In this document: in pieces, positions 52,596 to 64,000 of the stretch
Numbering within the stretch: position 1 is the stretch's first letter
Layout: each line of letters starts with the position of its first letter
Assembly: GCF_020509005.1 (NCBI RefSeq)
Contig: NC_063017.1
Location: 2,604,001 to 2,668,000, forward strand
Reading direction: 5' to 3'
Source: Fulvia fulva
Taxonomy: Eukaryota; Ascomycota; Dothideomycetes; Mycosphaerellales; Mycosphaerellaceae
DNA length: 64,000 nucleotides
Notes under the pieces: model-generated
Seen by the model: the letters and a program-made list of their open reading frames with translations, nothing else
The model's database searches: none
What the model was told of the DNA's origin: nothing
Made by a program: the position numbers and the translations under genes

Positions 52596-54941
52596 CTAAT
52601 ACGTTGGTGCACCTCCCACTTCAGTCGTGGCGGGTGCTGGGGCATTCCCATTCATATCCGCTCCGTTGTGGCCGGTGTAGTCGCGAGAGATTCCGGGTGT
52701 AGGATACTGGACAGGTGCAGCCAGTGCCTTGTGCTCTGCTTGAGCGATCGTCAAGGAAGTGGCGTGTTCGGAGGCGGCAACCTCCGGAATATCTGTAGAC
52801 ATCACACCGTTCAGTACTGTATCCGGAGACTGGACTTTTGCTGCGCCATCCTTGGTGTCCTCTGAATGTATTGAGTCTTTCTCGGACTTGACTTGAACGG
52901 GTGTTGGTGGGCTCGTGGGTGGCGTATCTCTCAGCTGCTGTTTCGACGCCAGGTCCCCAAGCGTTGGTACCTTGAGCTTGACAATGAGACTTCCAGAAGG
53001 TCGCTCTCCCAGATCGTCTTCGTCTTCATCCTCGCTTGGCGCATCGTCCACGTCGTCAGCATCCGGCAGGTTCTCGTCCCCAGAGGCATTCGCATCCGAG
53101 TTCCAATCGTCCCCAGTGGCATCGTCCTCCTCGTCGCTCATCGCATCGATGTTGTTGTACCCGTCAATGTGCTTCCGCTTTCGTGGATTGTCCACCACAT
53201 AAGCATAACCTCGTGCTGCTCTCGTAGGTCGGCCACCATGCACAGGATCTGATTCGTCGCTTCCGGCACGTTCGCCGCCGTCGTAGTCAGGACCGAGCTC
53301 ATCACTCATCACTTCCTTGCTAAGGAGGCTCTCTCCGTATTCTCCAGTTCGTGGCTGTCTGATCTGGCGACCGCTGGCTGTATATTGTGGCCCGGCTTCG
53401 AATGGAGTGCTGCGGGCAGACTGGTGGCGAGTAGATCTGCGGGTGGAGGTTGCATCTGAGTCGTCGCCGCCCGCACTCTCGTCGTCCTCGTCATAAGTAT
53501 AGCGCATCCGCTTGCCACGAGTGCGACCTTCGTAGATGCCAAAGCCAGGTTCGGGGCGAGTGAAGGCAGCGCGACGTTGCTGACGATATTCGCGGCGATT
53601 GCGTTTCTAGCGAAAGGTCAGCAGGGGTTCTATGAATGAGAACGTGGACATCAATCTTACCTCCTCGGTTGCTTCAAACACGGGCACAGCGGCGTACATC
53701 TTGCCGGCGAGCCTGCGTGCAGCTTGCGAGCCGTCGTATTCCTTGTTCTCAAGCTTCACCGCCATCGTCTTGACCTCATCAATCGTGCCGGCCATGCTGT
53801 ACCAATGTGCATTCCTGGTGTGTCGGCTTCCTTCTCGGTAAATCCTGAAGCTGTGGTCGTCAAGACCTTGCACCAAGAAGTACCGTCTCTTGTCACCGTC
53901 TTGTCCCCATGGCTGCACAGAGAGTGGCTGATTCTCGTCGTCGTTGTGGCGTTGTTGCTTGTACTTGTCCTTGATGATTCCTGCCACGACCTCAGAGGAT
54001 CCGAGCGACCAGATGATGAGAGTGCGGAGGAGGTTGAGCTGTGCGGCTGTCAGTACACATCCATGATCATATCAGAGCTGGCCGTGGCTGGCAGCACGTA
54101 CCCTCTCAGCTGGCGTCATGTTGTTGAAGTCCTTGCCTCCATGCAGCGGATTTTGGCCATTCCACTTGAGCGGCCATTGGGACTTGTGCGACAGGACTGC
54201 TTCTTCGAGCGCGCGTCCATGATGCCCTCGCCTACAGTACGCAATGGTATCAGTGATGTGCCTCTTATGTCTCCTTCCTGGCCACTCCTCAGCACTACGT
54301 CTCTTTCTATTCCAATGCAGGCTTCACTTACTCGACCGGCTTCTTTCTGTTCAGTACCAATGCCAACAGTGCACACAACAAGCTCTGTATCTCTGGACTC
54401 GGCACACTGTCCACAACGCCTCTTTCGATATCCTGCGGACCAAAGTGTGGTGTCTTTCCCGGGAAAGCCTCTTGGAAACGCGATCTGAACATTACTATGA
54501 ACTACCCGGCCAAAAAGTTAGCGGACGTGTTCTCTGCGACAAAGACGCGTCACAAGCGCGCCATTTCGTGTCCAATGGGTCGGCGACTCACGGCAATGTC
54601 GGGATTGTCTGCTAGGACCTCTTCATGGGGTGGTGATGGCGCTCGCTTGGTTCGAGGAGGTGATGCGACTGGCGGGGGCGCCTTTAGTTTTGTCGCCTTC
54701 TTGGCCTATGGAAGGGAGGAGGTCAGCCGTACTCGAGAAGCAATGATAGGATCTCGGACTGTGCTGGACGGTGGAGCGAGGCGCATGGTGCAGCGCATGT
54801 CGCCAACAATCCACGACAGTCTGGGAGGCAGCTCGATGCCCGATACCGAAGATCACGAACCTGGATGAAGATTGGGGCCAATTTCTGGAGTTCCTTCTCA
54901 GGAGGGGCATCAGAGAGGGAGCTGTCACTATCAGACTCCAT
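52596..54941 (-). CDS. WHIM/DDT-like chromatin protein
   Basis: Six exons: 54941-54861, 54705-54592, 54501-54332, 54231-54102, 54038-53661 and 53606-52596, all phases consistent, giving 627 residues. Residues 1-65 are acidic then Pro/Lys-rich. About 66-165 (FIVMFRSRFQEAFPGKTPHF, then EIQSLLCALLALVLNRKKPV and KWNGQNPLHGGKDF) is a helical DDT-like block. About 166-290 (LNLLRTLIIWSLGSSEVVAG, QPLSVQPWGQDGDKRRYFLV) resembles the WHIM motif of ISWI-complex accessory subunits. Next come RTRGKRMRYTYDEDDE and a long acidic, disordered C-terminus with a basic RKRKH patch. Likely nuclear, in nucleosome remodelling; the exact complex is not assigned. Confidence 0.75.
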
Positions 54942-56319
54942 GTTTGGTGCGACGTTGTTATTCTTGTTGGGTAGGAAGAAGTCCAAGCCGGAGGTGGAAG
55001 TCGGTGCATGCACGAAGTTCGAAGTCGAGCGGTTGACGTTATGTGACTGACTAAGCGGCAGCAACGGCAGCGAATTTGAATGCAGACAAGCTAGATTTTG
55101 CTATTCACTATTTCAATTGCTATTGTACAAAGGGCCAAGGCAGCTCTGCGAGGTGTTTCAGGCCAGGTGACGTGAGGTGAGGTCCAGATCAATGCTCTGG
55201 GTGCTCTTCGATGTGTCGTGCGCTGTTTGGCCGTCGCAGCATGATCTGCACGATGCTGGACTGCCTGGAGCGAGTTCGTCACTGTGTTTGAAGTGCTTCC
55301 AAGCTTATTCGTCGCCATGGTCGTCCCGGCAAGGCAGTCTAGCCATCAATGCCGGTACATGAGGCATTGGCAGCATCCGTCGTGCGCTCATGCGTCAAGA
55401 CTGCTAGACAATAGAACAAGACTATCACGGTGCCTCGCTGAACGTCAATGATACCAGCTCTGCTGCCCTCAATACCTCTGGAGTACCTTTTGGGCTGAAG
55501 AGTACCCACGCATTGACGTCGCCAACCCCGAGACCCCAAAGGTCTGAATACCGCAGAGGTGCGTTCGTACTTAGATCCGATCCGCTTAATGAGGGTTGTG
55601 GTCTTTCTGAGCCACGATTTCATCTACACTTCGCGCACAATCGTACTCCATGGTAGCATCCGAGTAAATATTGTCGCTGAGCACCATGGTTCCCATTGCA
55701 CGGGTTCTCATGCTGTGTCCGTGACCACAGGGGCATGAGCAAGAGCCCATCAATGCGTTGGAGGTATCTTTTGATGCTTGGTCGAGTATCGGCCAGCAGT
55801 GGGCGTTTCTTCGCATGAATTCCAGTGATCGTCTTTGCGCCCGAGGTGGCCCAGAAATTCGAAAGCATGGAATTTGAGCATGAACTACCGCTCGCAGATA
55901 TGAAGCATTTTGCGAAACAGCCTTCCCAGCCTTTCAGATCCATGCGGCACCCGTAACATACATATCTTGAGTCTTTCTGAAGAAGATACTGAGATTTCAC
56001 TTACCAGCCGTGCTATATGGCGCAGTGGACTTGGCAGCGCGACAAGAGGGGTATCGAAAGAATCGCAGGATCATACTAAGATGTAATCCGATGGTATGCA
56101 GCAAATGCGATGTGGTAGATGTTGTTATGCAGGCTGTTGAAGAACGAGGTGCAGTTTTGCGCAAGGAGGAGCAGTTCGACTTGCGCCAACACGTGACTCG
56201 CGCGCTAAGCTGTTTACAGCCCCGCCAAGACTCGCACCTTCCAAGATCGATTTCCTCCTCTCGAACTTCATGTTGGATCTTTCAAGACTGCTTGTCAATA
56301 ACACCACCCAGCCTACAAG
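54942..56319. other. Intergenic, no convincing gene
   Basis: 1378 nt. Two overlapping minus frames (55586-55816 and 55620-56000) contain Cys-rich stretches but no shared frame, domain or splice pattern. The last 300 nt are probably the promoter of the ribosomal protein gene. Confidence 0.4.
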
Positions 56320-57258
56320 ATGGTATGCGACACACACACACTGATGCGAATGTATCCGGGGCAGTCAACTGACGGTATTAGGGTCGTGTCATCCGCAACC
56401 AGAGGAAGGGCCGTGGCTCTATCTTCACAGCCAACACCCGTACGCTTCAAGCACCAAAATCCTCGAGCCATTGATGGGATACTAACTGCGCATTCAAGGC
56501 CTCAACAAGACCCCCGCCAAGTTCAGGACATACGATTACGCCGAGCGACATGGTTACATCCGCGGTGTCGTGAAGGACATTGTCCACGATGCCGGCCGTG
56601 GCGCACCACTCGCAAAGGTCGTTTTTCGTGACCCATACCGATACAAGCTCCACACCGAGACCTTCATCGCCAACGAGGGCATGTACACCGGCCAGTTCAT
56701 CTACGCCGGCAAGAACGCATCGCTCACCATCGGCAACGTCCTCCCACTCGGCTCCGTTCCAGAAGGTACTGTGGTCAGCAACGTGGAGGAGAAGATTGGT
56801 GACAGAGGTGCTCTTGGACGTACCAGCGGCAATTATGTCACAGTCATCGGCCACAACCCAGACGAGGGCAAGACCCGTGTCAAGCTCCCATCTGGCGCCA
56901 AGAAGGTTGTCAAGAGCTCCGTCCGTGGTATGATTGGTATCGTCGCTGGTGGAGGTCGTACCGACAAGCCTCTCATGAAGGCGTCGCGCGCCAAGCACAA
57001 GTTCGCTGTCAAGCGTAACTCGTGGCCAAAGACTCGTGGTGTTGCCATGAACCCAGTCGACCATGTAAGATGCCGAAGATTTTCAGAGAATGTCGGGCAG
57101 AACGCTAACATATTTTCTAGCCTCACGGTGGTGGTAACCACCAGCATATTGGTAAGGCCTCGACCATCTCCCGCTACGCCGCACAAGGTCAAAAGGCCGG
57201 TCTCATCGCTGCCCGGAGAACGGGTCTGCTACGTGGTACCCAGAAGACCAAGGACTAA
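56320..57258 (+). CDS. RPL2: 60S ribosomal protein uL2 (Rpl2/L8)
   Basis: Core protein of the large ribosomal subunit at the peptidyl transferase centre. Four exons: 56320-56322 (the ATG alone), 56382-56439, 56499-57064 and 57121-57258, giving 254 residues, the standard eukaryotic length. The introns are 59, 59 and 56 nt. The sequence is [52 protein letters not shown], then [40 protein letters not shown] (containing the conserved His) and [13 protein letters not shown]. The first intron directly follows the start codon (ATG, then GTATGC). Confidence 0.97.
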
Positions 57259-58422
57259 ATGCATCTTTGGGCATTACGGTGTTGTTGGGGTCTTCAGGGT
57301 TTCGCAGCGTGGTCATGGCAGCTGCTTCATGGGCCATAGCAGGTCTGTACGAAAGACAGATAGCTACACGTTCTGCAGGGTTCCTCAGAGAGAAAGCCAA
57401 GACGAATTCATGTGCCATACACGCTACGCAGTTTCAAGCATCTCGAAGATCGCAGAGCAGGATGGGATTTCCAGCAGTTGCGTAGGGTATGCAATACGAG
57501 CCTTTGACCCATTATGTATCCTTGTCATTTGTGATGCACACTGAGTCCAACTGAAGCTGAGAACCTCAAGACGCCTAATCAACAGTAATGACTGCTCTCT
57601 ACGACGACGAAAGCAATCTACAAGGCTCGATAGAAGCCTATGCCATTCGCAAGACGTTGCTCTTCGGGGTTGCGAGGCTGCGATACTCCGTTAGAACTTC
57701 GAACGCTGAAGGCCGTTTCAAAACGTTTGCTCATCTTCTGTTGGACCTACTGTGATGTTCTGTGACGTGAGGTGCTTACCTTTTTCCTGCTCGGCGTGCT
57801 CTGCTGCATTATCCCACATTCCCGCCCCTGTCACGCATCGGTGCAACCACCGTATCAAGCACGGTGGCTTAGATGGCGTCTCTGGTGGTGCATATGAAAA
57901 CGAGCGCGGGAGAGGCGAACCAGTAGAGCGCTCCATCATTCAACCGAGATCAATTTGCAGGCAGACCCTCGAGCCGCTCCCCACCAGAAGTTCAACGACG
58001 CTCGTTCCAAGTTGAAACATCCATACAATTCCATTCTGTCTGAGACTACGTGTCCCAGTGACGTTTCTGCTACTTCACAGTCGTTTCTGCCAGCTCCTTC
58101 TCCCTTCTCTTCTTTGCTGACGCGGCCGAGTCCATTCCTCGACTACGGCCAACTAGAACGTACACGAATTGCCAGCCTCAGATTCGCAGAGCACTTCACC
58201 GTCAGATCGTCTGAGAGTTTCCGTCTACCTCCGCTCCTGCCTTTTTATCCTTGCAGCACTCACCCGACACAAATCAGGGACGACACCGCAAACAGGCTAT
58301 CCGATCCTGACCTTTGCCTGCCACGAGTTCGAGCTGCCCGCAACCCAAGTCGCAGAGGATCACCCAATTATTGACTTAGCACAAATTCTTCAGGCACTGC
58401 AAGCAAGAGTGACATCGCCAAC
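57259..58422. other. Intergenic, probable long 5' UTR of BAR gene
   Basis: 1164 nt. CT-rich and Ser-codon-rich stretches at 58060-58420 look like a promoter/5' UTR. No gene seen. Confidence 0.45.
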
Positions 58423-59829
58423 ATGAACATCAACAAGAAGTTCGATCGCATGAAGCAATGGGGCAAGGAGCGTATGGGAGGCGAGGTCAAGACGGATACC
58501 ACGGATGACTTCAAATCGCTAGAGATGGAGATGGATCTGCGGCACAATGGTATGCAATATGCAGGCTGTAGCCACATACACCTACTTACAAGTCTGCCCA
58601 GGAATGGAGAAGCTCAAGAAGTCCGCCGATATCTACGTCCAGCACACCGCGAAGCGCGAGAAGTACCAAGACAAGGAACAGCAACTGCCCATAGGCTATT
58701 TTGGCTCAACAATGGTCGCTCACGGGGACGACTTCGAACCAGACTCCGAGTTCGGCCAGTGCCTCTCTTCCTTGGGACGAGCCAACGAGCGTATTGCCCG
58801 CATGCAGGAGACGTACTGTGCCAATGCTACCAGCAGCTGGCTGGAATCGCTGGAACGATCTCTAGTACAGATGAAAGAGTTTCAAAGAGCACGGAAGCAG
58901 TTGGATAGCAGGAGATTGGCCTATGACACAGCTTCGGTTAAGATGCAGAAGAGCAAGAAGGAAGACTTCAGGATGGAGGAGGAGCTCAGGAACCAAAAGA
59001 TGAAGTACGAGGAGAGTAGTGAGGACGTCTACAGAAGGATGATCGACATCAAGGAGGCTGAGGTCGAGTCTGTGCAGGACTTGACGAGCTTCCTGGAAGC
59101 GGAGTTGACCTACTACGATCGATGCCGAGAGGTTCTGATGCAGCTGAAGCGAGACTGGCCAGCGTGAGTTTATCAATGAACTGCACAAGACCTCATGACT
59201 GACATCCTGACAGACAAGCCATGGTCGGTGGCATCAGCAGAGCTAGCACAGCATCGCCGGTGAACGGCGGTGCTCCGAGACGCAACACTACCCGCTCCCG
59301 CGCAAGCTCCATCAACGACCGCTTTGGCAGAATCGAAGAAGACGAGCCTCTTGAACCTCCTCGCAGAATTGGTTCCAGGGTCCCCTCAGCAGCCAGCTCA
59401 CCACGCAAAGAACTTCCCGGCTTCGATCTCCCCGTCCGACCAAACCAGAACACACGCAGCACCTCCACTCCCGGATTCGAGGGTCCCACATCCCTGAACC
59501 GCGGCGAAAGCCCAGCAGGAATGCCACGATTGTCTCGAGTACCCACAGAACCGTCTCAACTCCTTGGAGCACGAAGTAACTTACGAATCACGAAATTGCG
59601 AGGCCAGGATGGAGCGCCTGATGTCTTTGGGGATGACCATAGCGATTACGGATCATCTACTTTTGATGAGCACCACAGGACTCCAAGCTGGAGCACCATG
59701 TCGCAGGATGGTGGCAGTCAGACGAAGAAAGCGCCACCTCCACCACCGCCTAGCAGGGCGAAGAAGCCGCCACCACCGCCGCCGATGAAGAGGAGTGCTC
59801 TTAGTTCGAGTGAAGTGCCTCAGTATTGA
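58423..59829 (+). CDS. BAR-domain protein with proline-rich tail
   Basis: Membrane-curving protein of endocytosis or vesicle traffic. Exons 58423-58549, 58602-59163 and 59214-59829 (introns 52 and 50 nt) give 434 residues. The BAR helices cover about 1-230 (MNINKKFDRMKQWGKERMGG, then ADIYVQHTAKREKYQD, YCANATSSWLESLERSLVQM, DVYRRMIDIKEAEVESVQDL, LEAELTYYDRCREVLMQL). The rest is a Ser/Arg-rich disordered linker, and two poly-Pro blocks near the end (KKAPPPPPPSRAKKP and PPPPPPMKR) can bind SH3 domains. It is like the fungal endophilin-type proteins with a tail in place of the SH3 domain. Confidence 0.88.
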
Positions 59830-60575
59830 CATTGATGTGGGCGTATTTGCGTGAGGAGCATGTGTGGGTAGCAGGAGTGTGAGCAGGGGATACAGGTGCA
59901 TGTCATAAAGGTGCATGGCTTTTCTACTTGATAGGATCTGGGCATGGTGTACCCTCTTCTGTAGAGCAAGGAGGTCAGTGTAAGCACCTTTCTCACAAGG
60001 AGCCTTTCCCCAGACACGACGATCGTGATCTTGATGCTGCCAAAAGCCCGTTGTCCTGGCAAGCTTGCGTGTCGCGTTCAGGGATGTATTGCGAAATCGT
60101 GTGGGAGATACCAGCATAGATCCAAACTTTATGGTGGGTGTCATAGGGAGTAATCGGAGCTGGTTAGCTCACCCCAGGACGGAAGCCGAAATGCGGGTCA
60201 GCGGGATATGACTGCATCGATGAGCAAGCGCTTGTGAAACGACGGGACAATTTGGGGAGATCACGACGGAAAGCACAGAGATAGTGACATGGAAAGAGTC
60301 AAGTGATTCAGGAAAATCATTTCAGCCGTCTAGATACAGCCGATGCGCCGTTTGCGCTGAGCATTTGCTTCATCAGCCGCCGGTTCCGCCGTGGGGTCCA
60401 GCGCCGCTGTGAGCATGCCTCGTTTCGTAAGCCCAGTCATAATGCATGTCCCACCCTCCATGTTCGCCAAACGCCTTGCAGCCAAGCCATCCTTGTGAAC
60501 CGCTAAATGCATCGTAGCAATGGGGGTGATGTCGAGAGTATCGCAGGTCCGTGAGAGACGGAAGTGAAGAGCCGC
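59830..60575. other. Intergenic between convergent genes
   Basis: 746 nt between the 3' ends of the BAR and Skp1 genes. Nothing recognised. Confidence 0.5.
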
Positions 60576-61199
60576 TTAACGGTCCTCAGCCCACTCGTTC
60601 TCGCGGCGGATCTGGTCCTCCTCTTCTGGGGTGAAGTCGTTCTGGATGTTGAAGGTCTTGCGGATCTCCTCTGGCGACTTGCCCTTGATCATGTTTGCGA
60701 CGGTCTTGCAGCCGACATCGAGGAGGGCCTTAATGTCCATGTAGTTCGCGGCGAGGATGATCTCGAAGAGCATCTCTTGGTCGACCTGCATAAACTTCTG
60801 GTCCCAGTCCTCGATGTCGGTCGTCTTCTTTCGGGAGTCGGCGTCGTCGTCCTGGGATGGCGCGGGGTCGTTCTTGTGGTGGGTGCACCACTCGAGCACC
60901 TTGCGGAGGACGGCCTCGGATACCTGAAAAGTGAGTCAGTATGTGCGCGCATGTGATGTGAGCATGTGGTGATGCGACTTACGTTCATGATGGGGATTGG
61001 CTCCTCGCCTGGAGCACCAAGGTCCTCGATCATGTTCTTGATGAGCATGGAGCGCTCTGCGATCTTGCGCTCTGCGAGATGTGTTAGTATGTGATGCGAC
61101 TCAGTAGATGTGGTGTGCGCGCTTACCAGTCATGATCTCGACATTGTCGGAAGAGACGAGCTTGACCACCTGTGCGTCGGTGTTCTCGGTGGTAGACAT
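60576..61199 (-). CDS. SKP1: SCF ubiquitin ligase adaptor Skp1
   Basis: Links F-box proteins to the cullin in SCF ubiquitin ligases. Exons 61199-61127, 61071-60983 and 60923-60576 (introns 55 and 59 nt) give 169 residues. The BTB/POZ-like N-terminus ([20 protein letters not shown], then [12 protein letters not shown]) is followed by [19 protein letters not shown]. The F-box-binding helices are [20 protein letters not shown], then [20 protein letters not shown] and [19 protein letters not shown], with C-terminus NEWAEDR. An acidic Asp insert (DDDADSRKK) is normal for fungi. It is complete and intact. Note the F-box-like array 39 kb away. Confidence 0.97.
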
Positions 61200-62001
61200 A
61201 GTGTCGGTCGGTAGTGGTTGTTGGTAATTTGTGTTGTTAGTTATTGTTGTGTGGAGGATTTGCGGCGGTGTGTGAGGTTGTTGTGGTGGTCGGGCGGTGG
61301 TGGATGTGCGTGATGAAGTTGTTGGAAGTCGGAGAGTGGGACAGTCTTAAGAAGAAGGCCGCTTCAAGCTAGTGAGCTCGTCGGAAAGGCAGCAGCACGC
61401 TCGGACCACGACGCACAAGCAGATTGACCAATCACAACACGCCCTTCCATCGAGCAAGTGAACATCTGCTCGCCTTGCTGCCTGAATACACTGTTTGCTG
61501 CGCATTCACCAAATAGACGTCAATGAGTAACGTGGCTTGTATTGTGGCGGGAGTGCGGGAAGCAGCAGACAGACAATCAGCCGCCAAGATGACGACAATG
61601 AGGGACAGGTCAGGTGTGACAGCGTCACGTGCTGCAAAGCAGAAACTACGGCGATGATGAGTAGCTTCTGTACACGTATGGAGGCAATTACTGACAAGCT
61701 ACATTGCAGAGTGCAGTCACTAGGTAGCGCCTTCCTTTCAGACGCAGCAGCACGACGACAACAGCATAGGAGGTACATGTAGGACAAAGAATGTCCTCTG
61801 AGATCATGTCCCGCTACCCCTGCTGGCCTAGCGCCGAATCTCGCGTGTCAAACGACGACGCGTGCTCTCCTGTCTTGCTCGTGGACATTTGTTTCGTCTT
61901 TCACAACAATGAAAAGTGCCTCCGCCATCTCAGCGCATGTCCGACTGCATACGACTCCGACCCATGTTGGCGCCTTCTGAAGCACGCACAGTCTCAGCAC
62001 C
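61200..62001. other. Divergent promoter of Skp1 and Smp3
   Basis: 802 nt between two starts. A CACGTG E-box-type hexamer lies at 61626-61631 within GCGTCACGTGCTG. No gene seen. Confidence 0.45.
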
Positions 62002-63568
62002 ATGTGGCGCAGGCTTTACCTGGCGCTTGTGCTTGTTAGGCTGTACTTCGCGCTAAGTCCTAGCTACATACACCCTGACGAACACTTCCAAGGGCCGGAA
62101 GTCATTGCTGGTATGTTAGCTCCGTCTCCAACGATGTGTTGAAGCGTGCAATTGATGATGTGTGATAGGCGAAGTGTTTGGATATCCCATCTACAAGACT
62201 TGGGAATTCACATCATCCTATCCCATCCGAAGCATCTTTCCATTCTGGCTCGTGTACGGCTGGCCTTTGACTGTTCTGAAATGGATCTACGAAGGATTTG
62301 ACTATGGCTCTGTGCCACCTGCAACGGCCTTCTATACTCTCCGCATACTGATGTTCCTGCTGAGCTTTGTCCTTGGTGACTGGGCCATCCATGAACTAGT
62401 GCATTCGGTCAAGGAACGCCGATGGGCGATTATGCTGGTTGCATCGTCCTATGTGACTTGGGCGTACCAGACGCATACATTCTCCAACAGCATTGAGACT
62501 CTGGTAGTGCTATGGTCACTGGTCCTGATCGGGAGGCTCCGAGACAACACCCTCGATACGCAGTCGATGGCATGCGCAGTGTTGGCATTTTTGGCTGTTC
62601 TTGGTGTCTTCAATCGCATCACATTTCCTGCCTTCCTGCTGCTTCCCTTGCTGCAGCTTCTGCCAGGACTATACAAGAAGCCACTACGTGTGCTAGTCAT
62701 GCTGATTGCAGGCCTTCTGACGCTTACAATTGCCGTGACCATGGACACCGAATTCTACCAAGGCTACCGTCCACACCTCAGAGACATACACCGGACTGCA
62801 GTCATCACTCCGTGGAACAACTTCGCTTACAACACGGATAAGGCCAACCTAGCACAACATGGCCTTCATCCTTTCTGGCAGCACTTCGTAGCCAACCTCC
62901 CTCAACTCATTGGACCAGCTTTCCCTCTGGTATTCTTCTCCTCTTACCGCAACATCCTGTTCTGGTCGGCAATCATCGGGACCGCAGCCCTATCTTGCTT
63001 TCCGCACCAAGAAGCACGATTCCTGCTCCCAGCCGTACCCCTCCTACTCTCCAGTATCAAGGTTCCAAAGCAGGCTCTTCGCGTCTGGGCAGGAGTCTGG
63101 ATCTTCTTCAACGTCCTTGCAGGCATTCTATTTGGCATCTACCACCAAGGCGGAGCCGTGCCGGCGCAGGTCTGGGTCGCGCAGCAAGAAAGTGTCGCCC
63201 AAGTCTTCTGGTGGAAGACCTACAGCCCGCCAAGGTGGCTGCTCGATGGCAGGAATGACGACGTAACGACCACAGACTTGATGGGCATGCCAGGGGCAGA
63301 AATGATGGGACAGGTGAAACAGAATGCCCAATGCGCTTCCTCAAGTACCACGACATTGCTTGTTGCACCGTTGAGCGCGACATTCCTGGATGCATACTCA
63401 GGCCCGGCGAAGACTGACGGAGATATTGATCTTGTGCTACTCTGGAATTACACGAGGCATATTGGTCTAGACGACCTCGACTTTGGCGATGATGGAGTCT
63501 GGCCGACATTACAGCGAGTGGTTGATAGGCGAGGACTCGGAGTTTGGCAAGCGACACGGAAGTGCTAG
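62002..63568 (+). CDS. SMP3: GPI mannosyltransferase 4 (Smp3-like)
   Basis: ER membrane GT22-family glycosyltransferase adding the fourth mannose to GPI precursors. Exons 62002-62110 and 62169-63568 (58-nt intron, GTATGT...GATAG) give 502 residues. The family signature [19 protein letters not shown] lies just after the first membrane helix ([16 protein letters not shown]). Later motifs include [55 protein letters not shown] and [18 protein letters not shown] (the H-Q-E-x-R-F motif). Several membrane helices and a soluble C-terminal part follow, normal for the family. Confidence 0.9.
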
Positions 63569-64000
63569 TGATGTTTATTATATGATACCCTTTAAGCATT
63601 TCTTCACTTGATAAATCATTCTTCTGGATTTCATTGGGATTTCGAACGATTGAGGTACACAGTCTCTGAGCGCTCTACTGCCTGTGATGCTCCATAATGT
63701 CGTCCAAAAAGGCTGTACACACTGCGGATACTGCGTTGGCCTCCCAGCAGGGCTCGCCATGCGCTATTGTCTGTACAACGATCTGCGAAGGCACTATACG
63801 GGGCTGCAGTAGGTCGGCCCCTTGGGCTGTCTGCTCCAAGTACGGCACCACTTGGTGCGGTCGGCGTTCCACGAAAGTCGACTTGTCCTCGTAGACACGA
63901 GTAGGATTGAAGCGAACAGTAGTCCTCGCAAAAGCAATCCGAACCCAACACTGAGCACAGCGCAGCAGTGCGTGCTCATCCAGCTGGCTCGCACGAGCCA
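63569..64000. other. Right edge, possible 3' end of a minus-strand gene
   Basis: 432 nt. Minus frames (63631-63951 and 63794-63994) are open toward the edge; one ends WRALLGGQRSIRSVYSLFGR then QAVERSETVYLNRS. This could be the C-terminus of a gene beyond the window, but I cannot confirm it. Confidence 0.3.

Noticed and set aside
55586..56000. Two overlapping Cys-rich minus frames
   Set aside because: The frames disagree and no intron links them; composition is not clearly coding.

Overview
The window looks like a chromosome piece from a filamentous ascomycete, most likely a Dothideomycete (inference). The signs are many short introns (about 44-155 nt, mostly 50-60), fungal splice and branch signals, unlinked monocistronic genes on both strands, and fungal housekeeping genes: condensin Cnd3, cofilin, Skp1, Rbx1, Smp3, ribosomal protein uL2 and signal peptidase subunit Spc1. 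I reconstructed exon structures by hand from reading frames and splice signals. No tRNA, rRNA, CRISPR array or complete transposon was seen.

Layout: 1-5.2 kb holds two or three unrecognised genes and cofilin. 5.5-21.5 kb is dominated by nine copies of one F-box-like family, interrupted by a decayed NTF2-like gene, the condensin subunit and a mitochondrial-type cysteine synthase. 21.7-23.3 kb has a broken Cys-rich membrane protein and an NTF2-like protein. 24-34 kb holds Rbx1, Spc1, a CorA-type Mg transporter, a copper amine oxidase and a sugar transporter. 35-38 kb has two related caspase-fold proteins; four diverged tandem units carrying a CACAAnnTTGTG inverted repeat lie directly upstream of one. 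38.5-48 kb is mostly lineage-type genes: a HeLo/STAND-N-like protein, a secreted protein with a frameshift, an unrecognised protein, an aminoglycoside-phosphotransferase-like kinase, and a tail-to-tail pair of DCQWW proteins. 48.5-64 kb holds a probably myristoylated coiled-coil protein, a deleted P450 relic, a WHIM-like chromatin protein, uL2, a BAR protein, Skp1 and Smp3.

Two themes stand out. First, F-box-like genes share the window with Skp1 and Rbx1, the fixed parts of SCF ubiquitin ligases; linkage may be chance. Second, premature stops and frameshifts are concentrated in accessory families, while about 21 kb of housekeeping and other long coding sequence reads cleanly. This argues for real decay of the accessory set rather than poor sequence quality.
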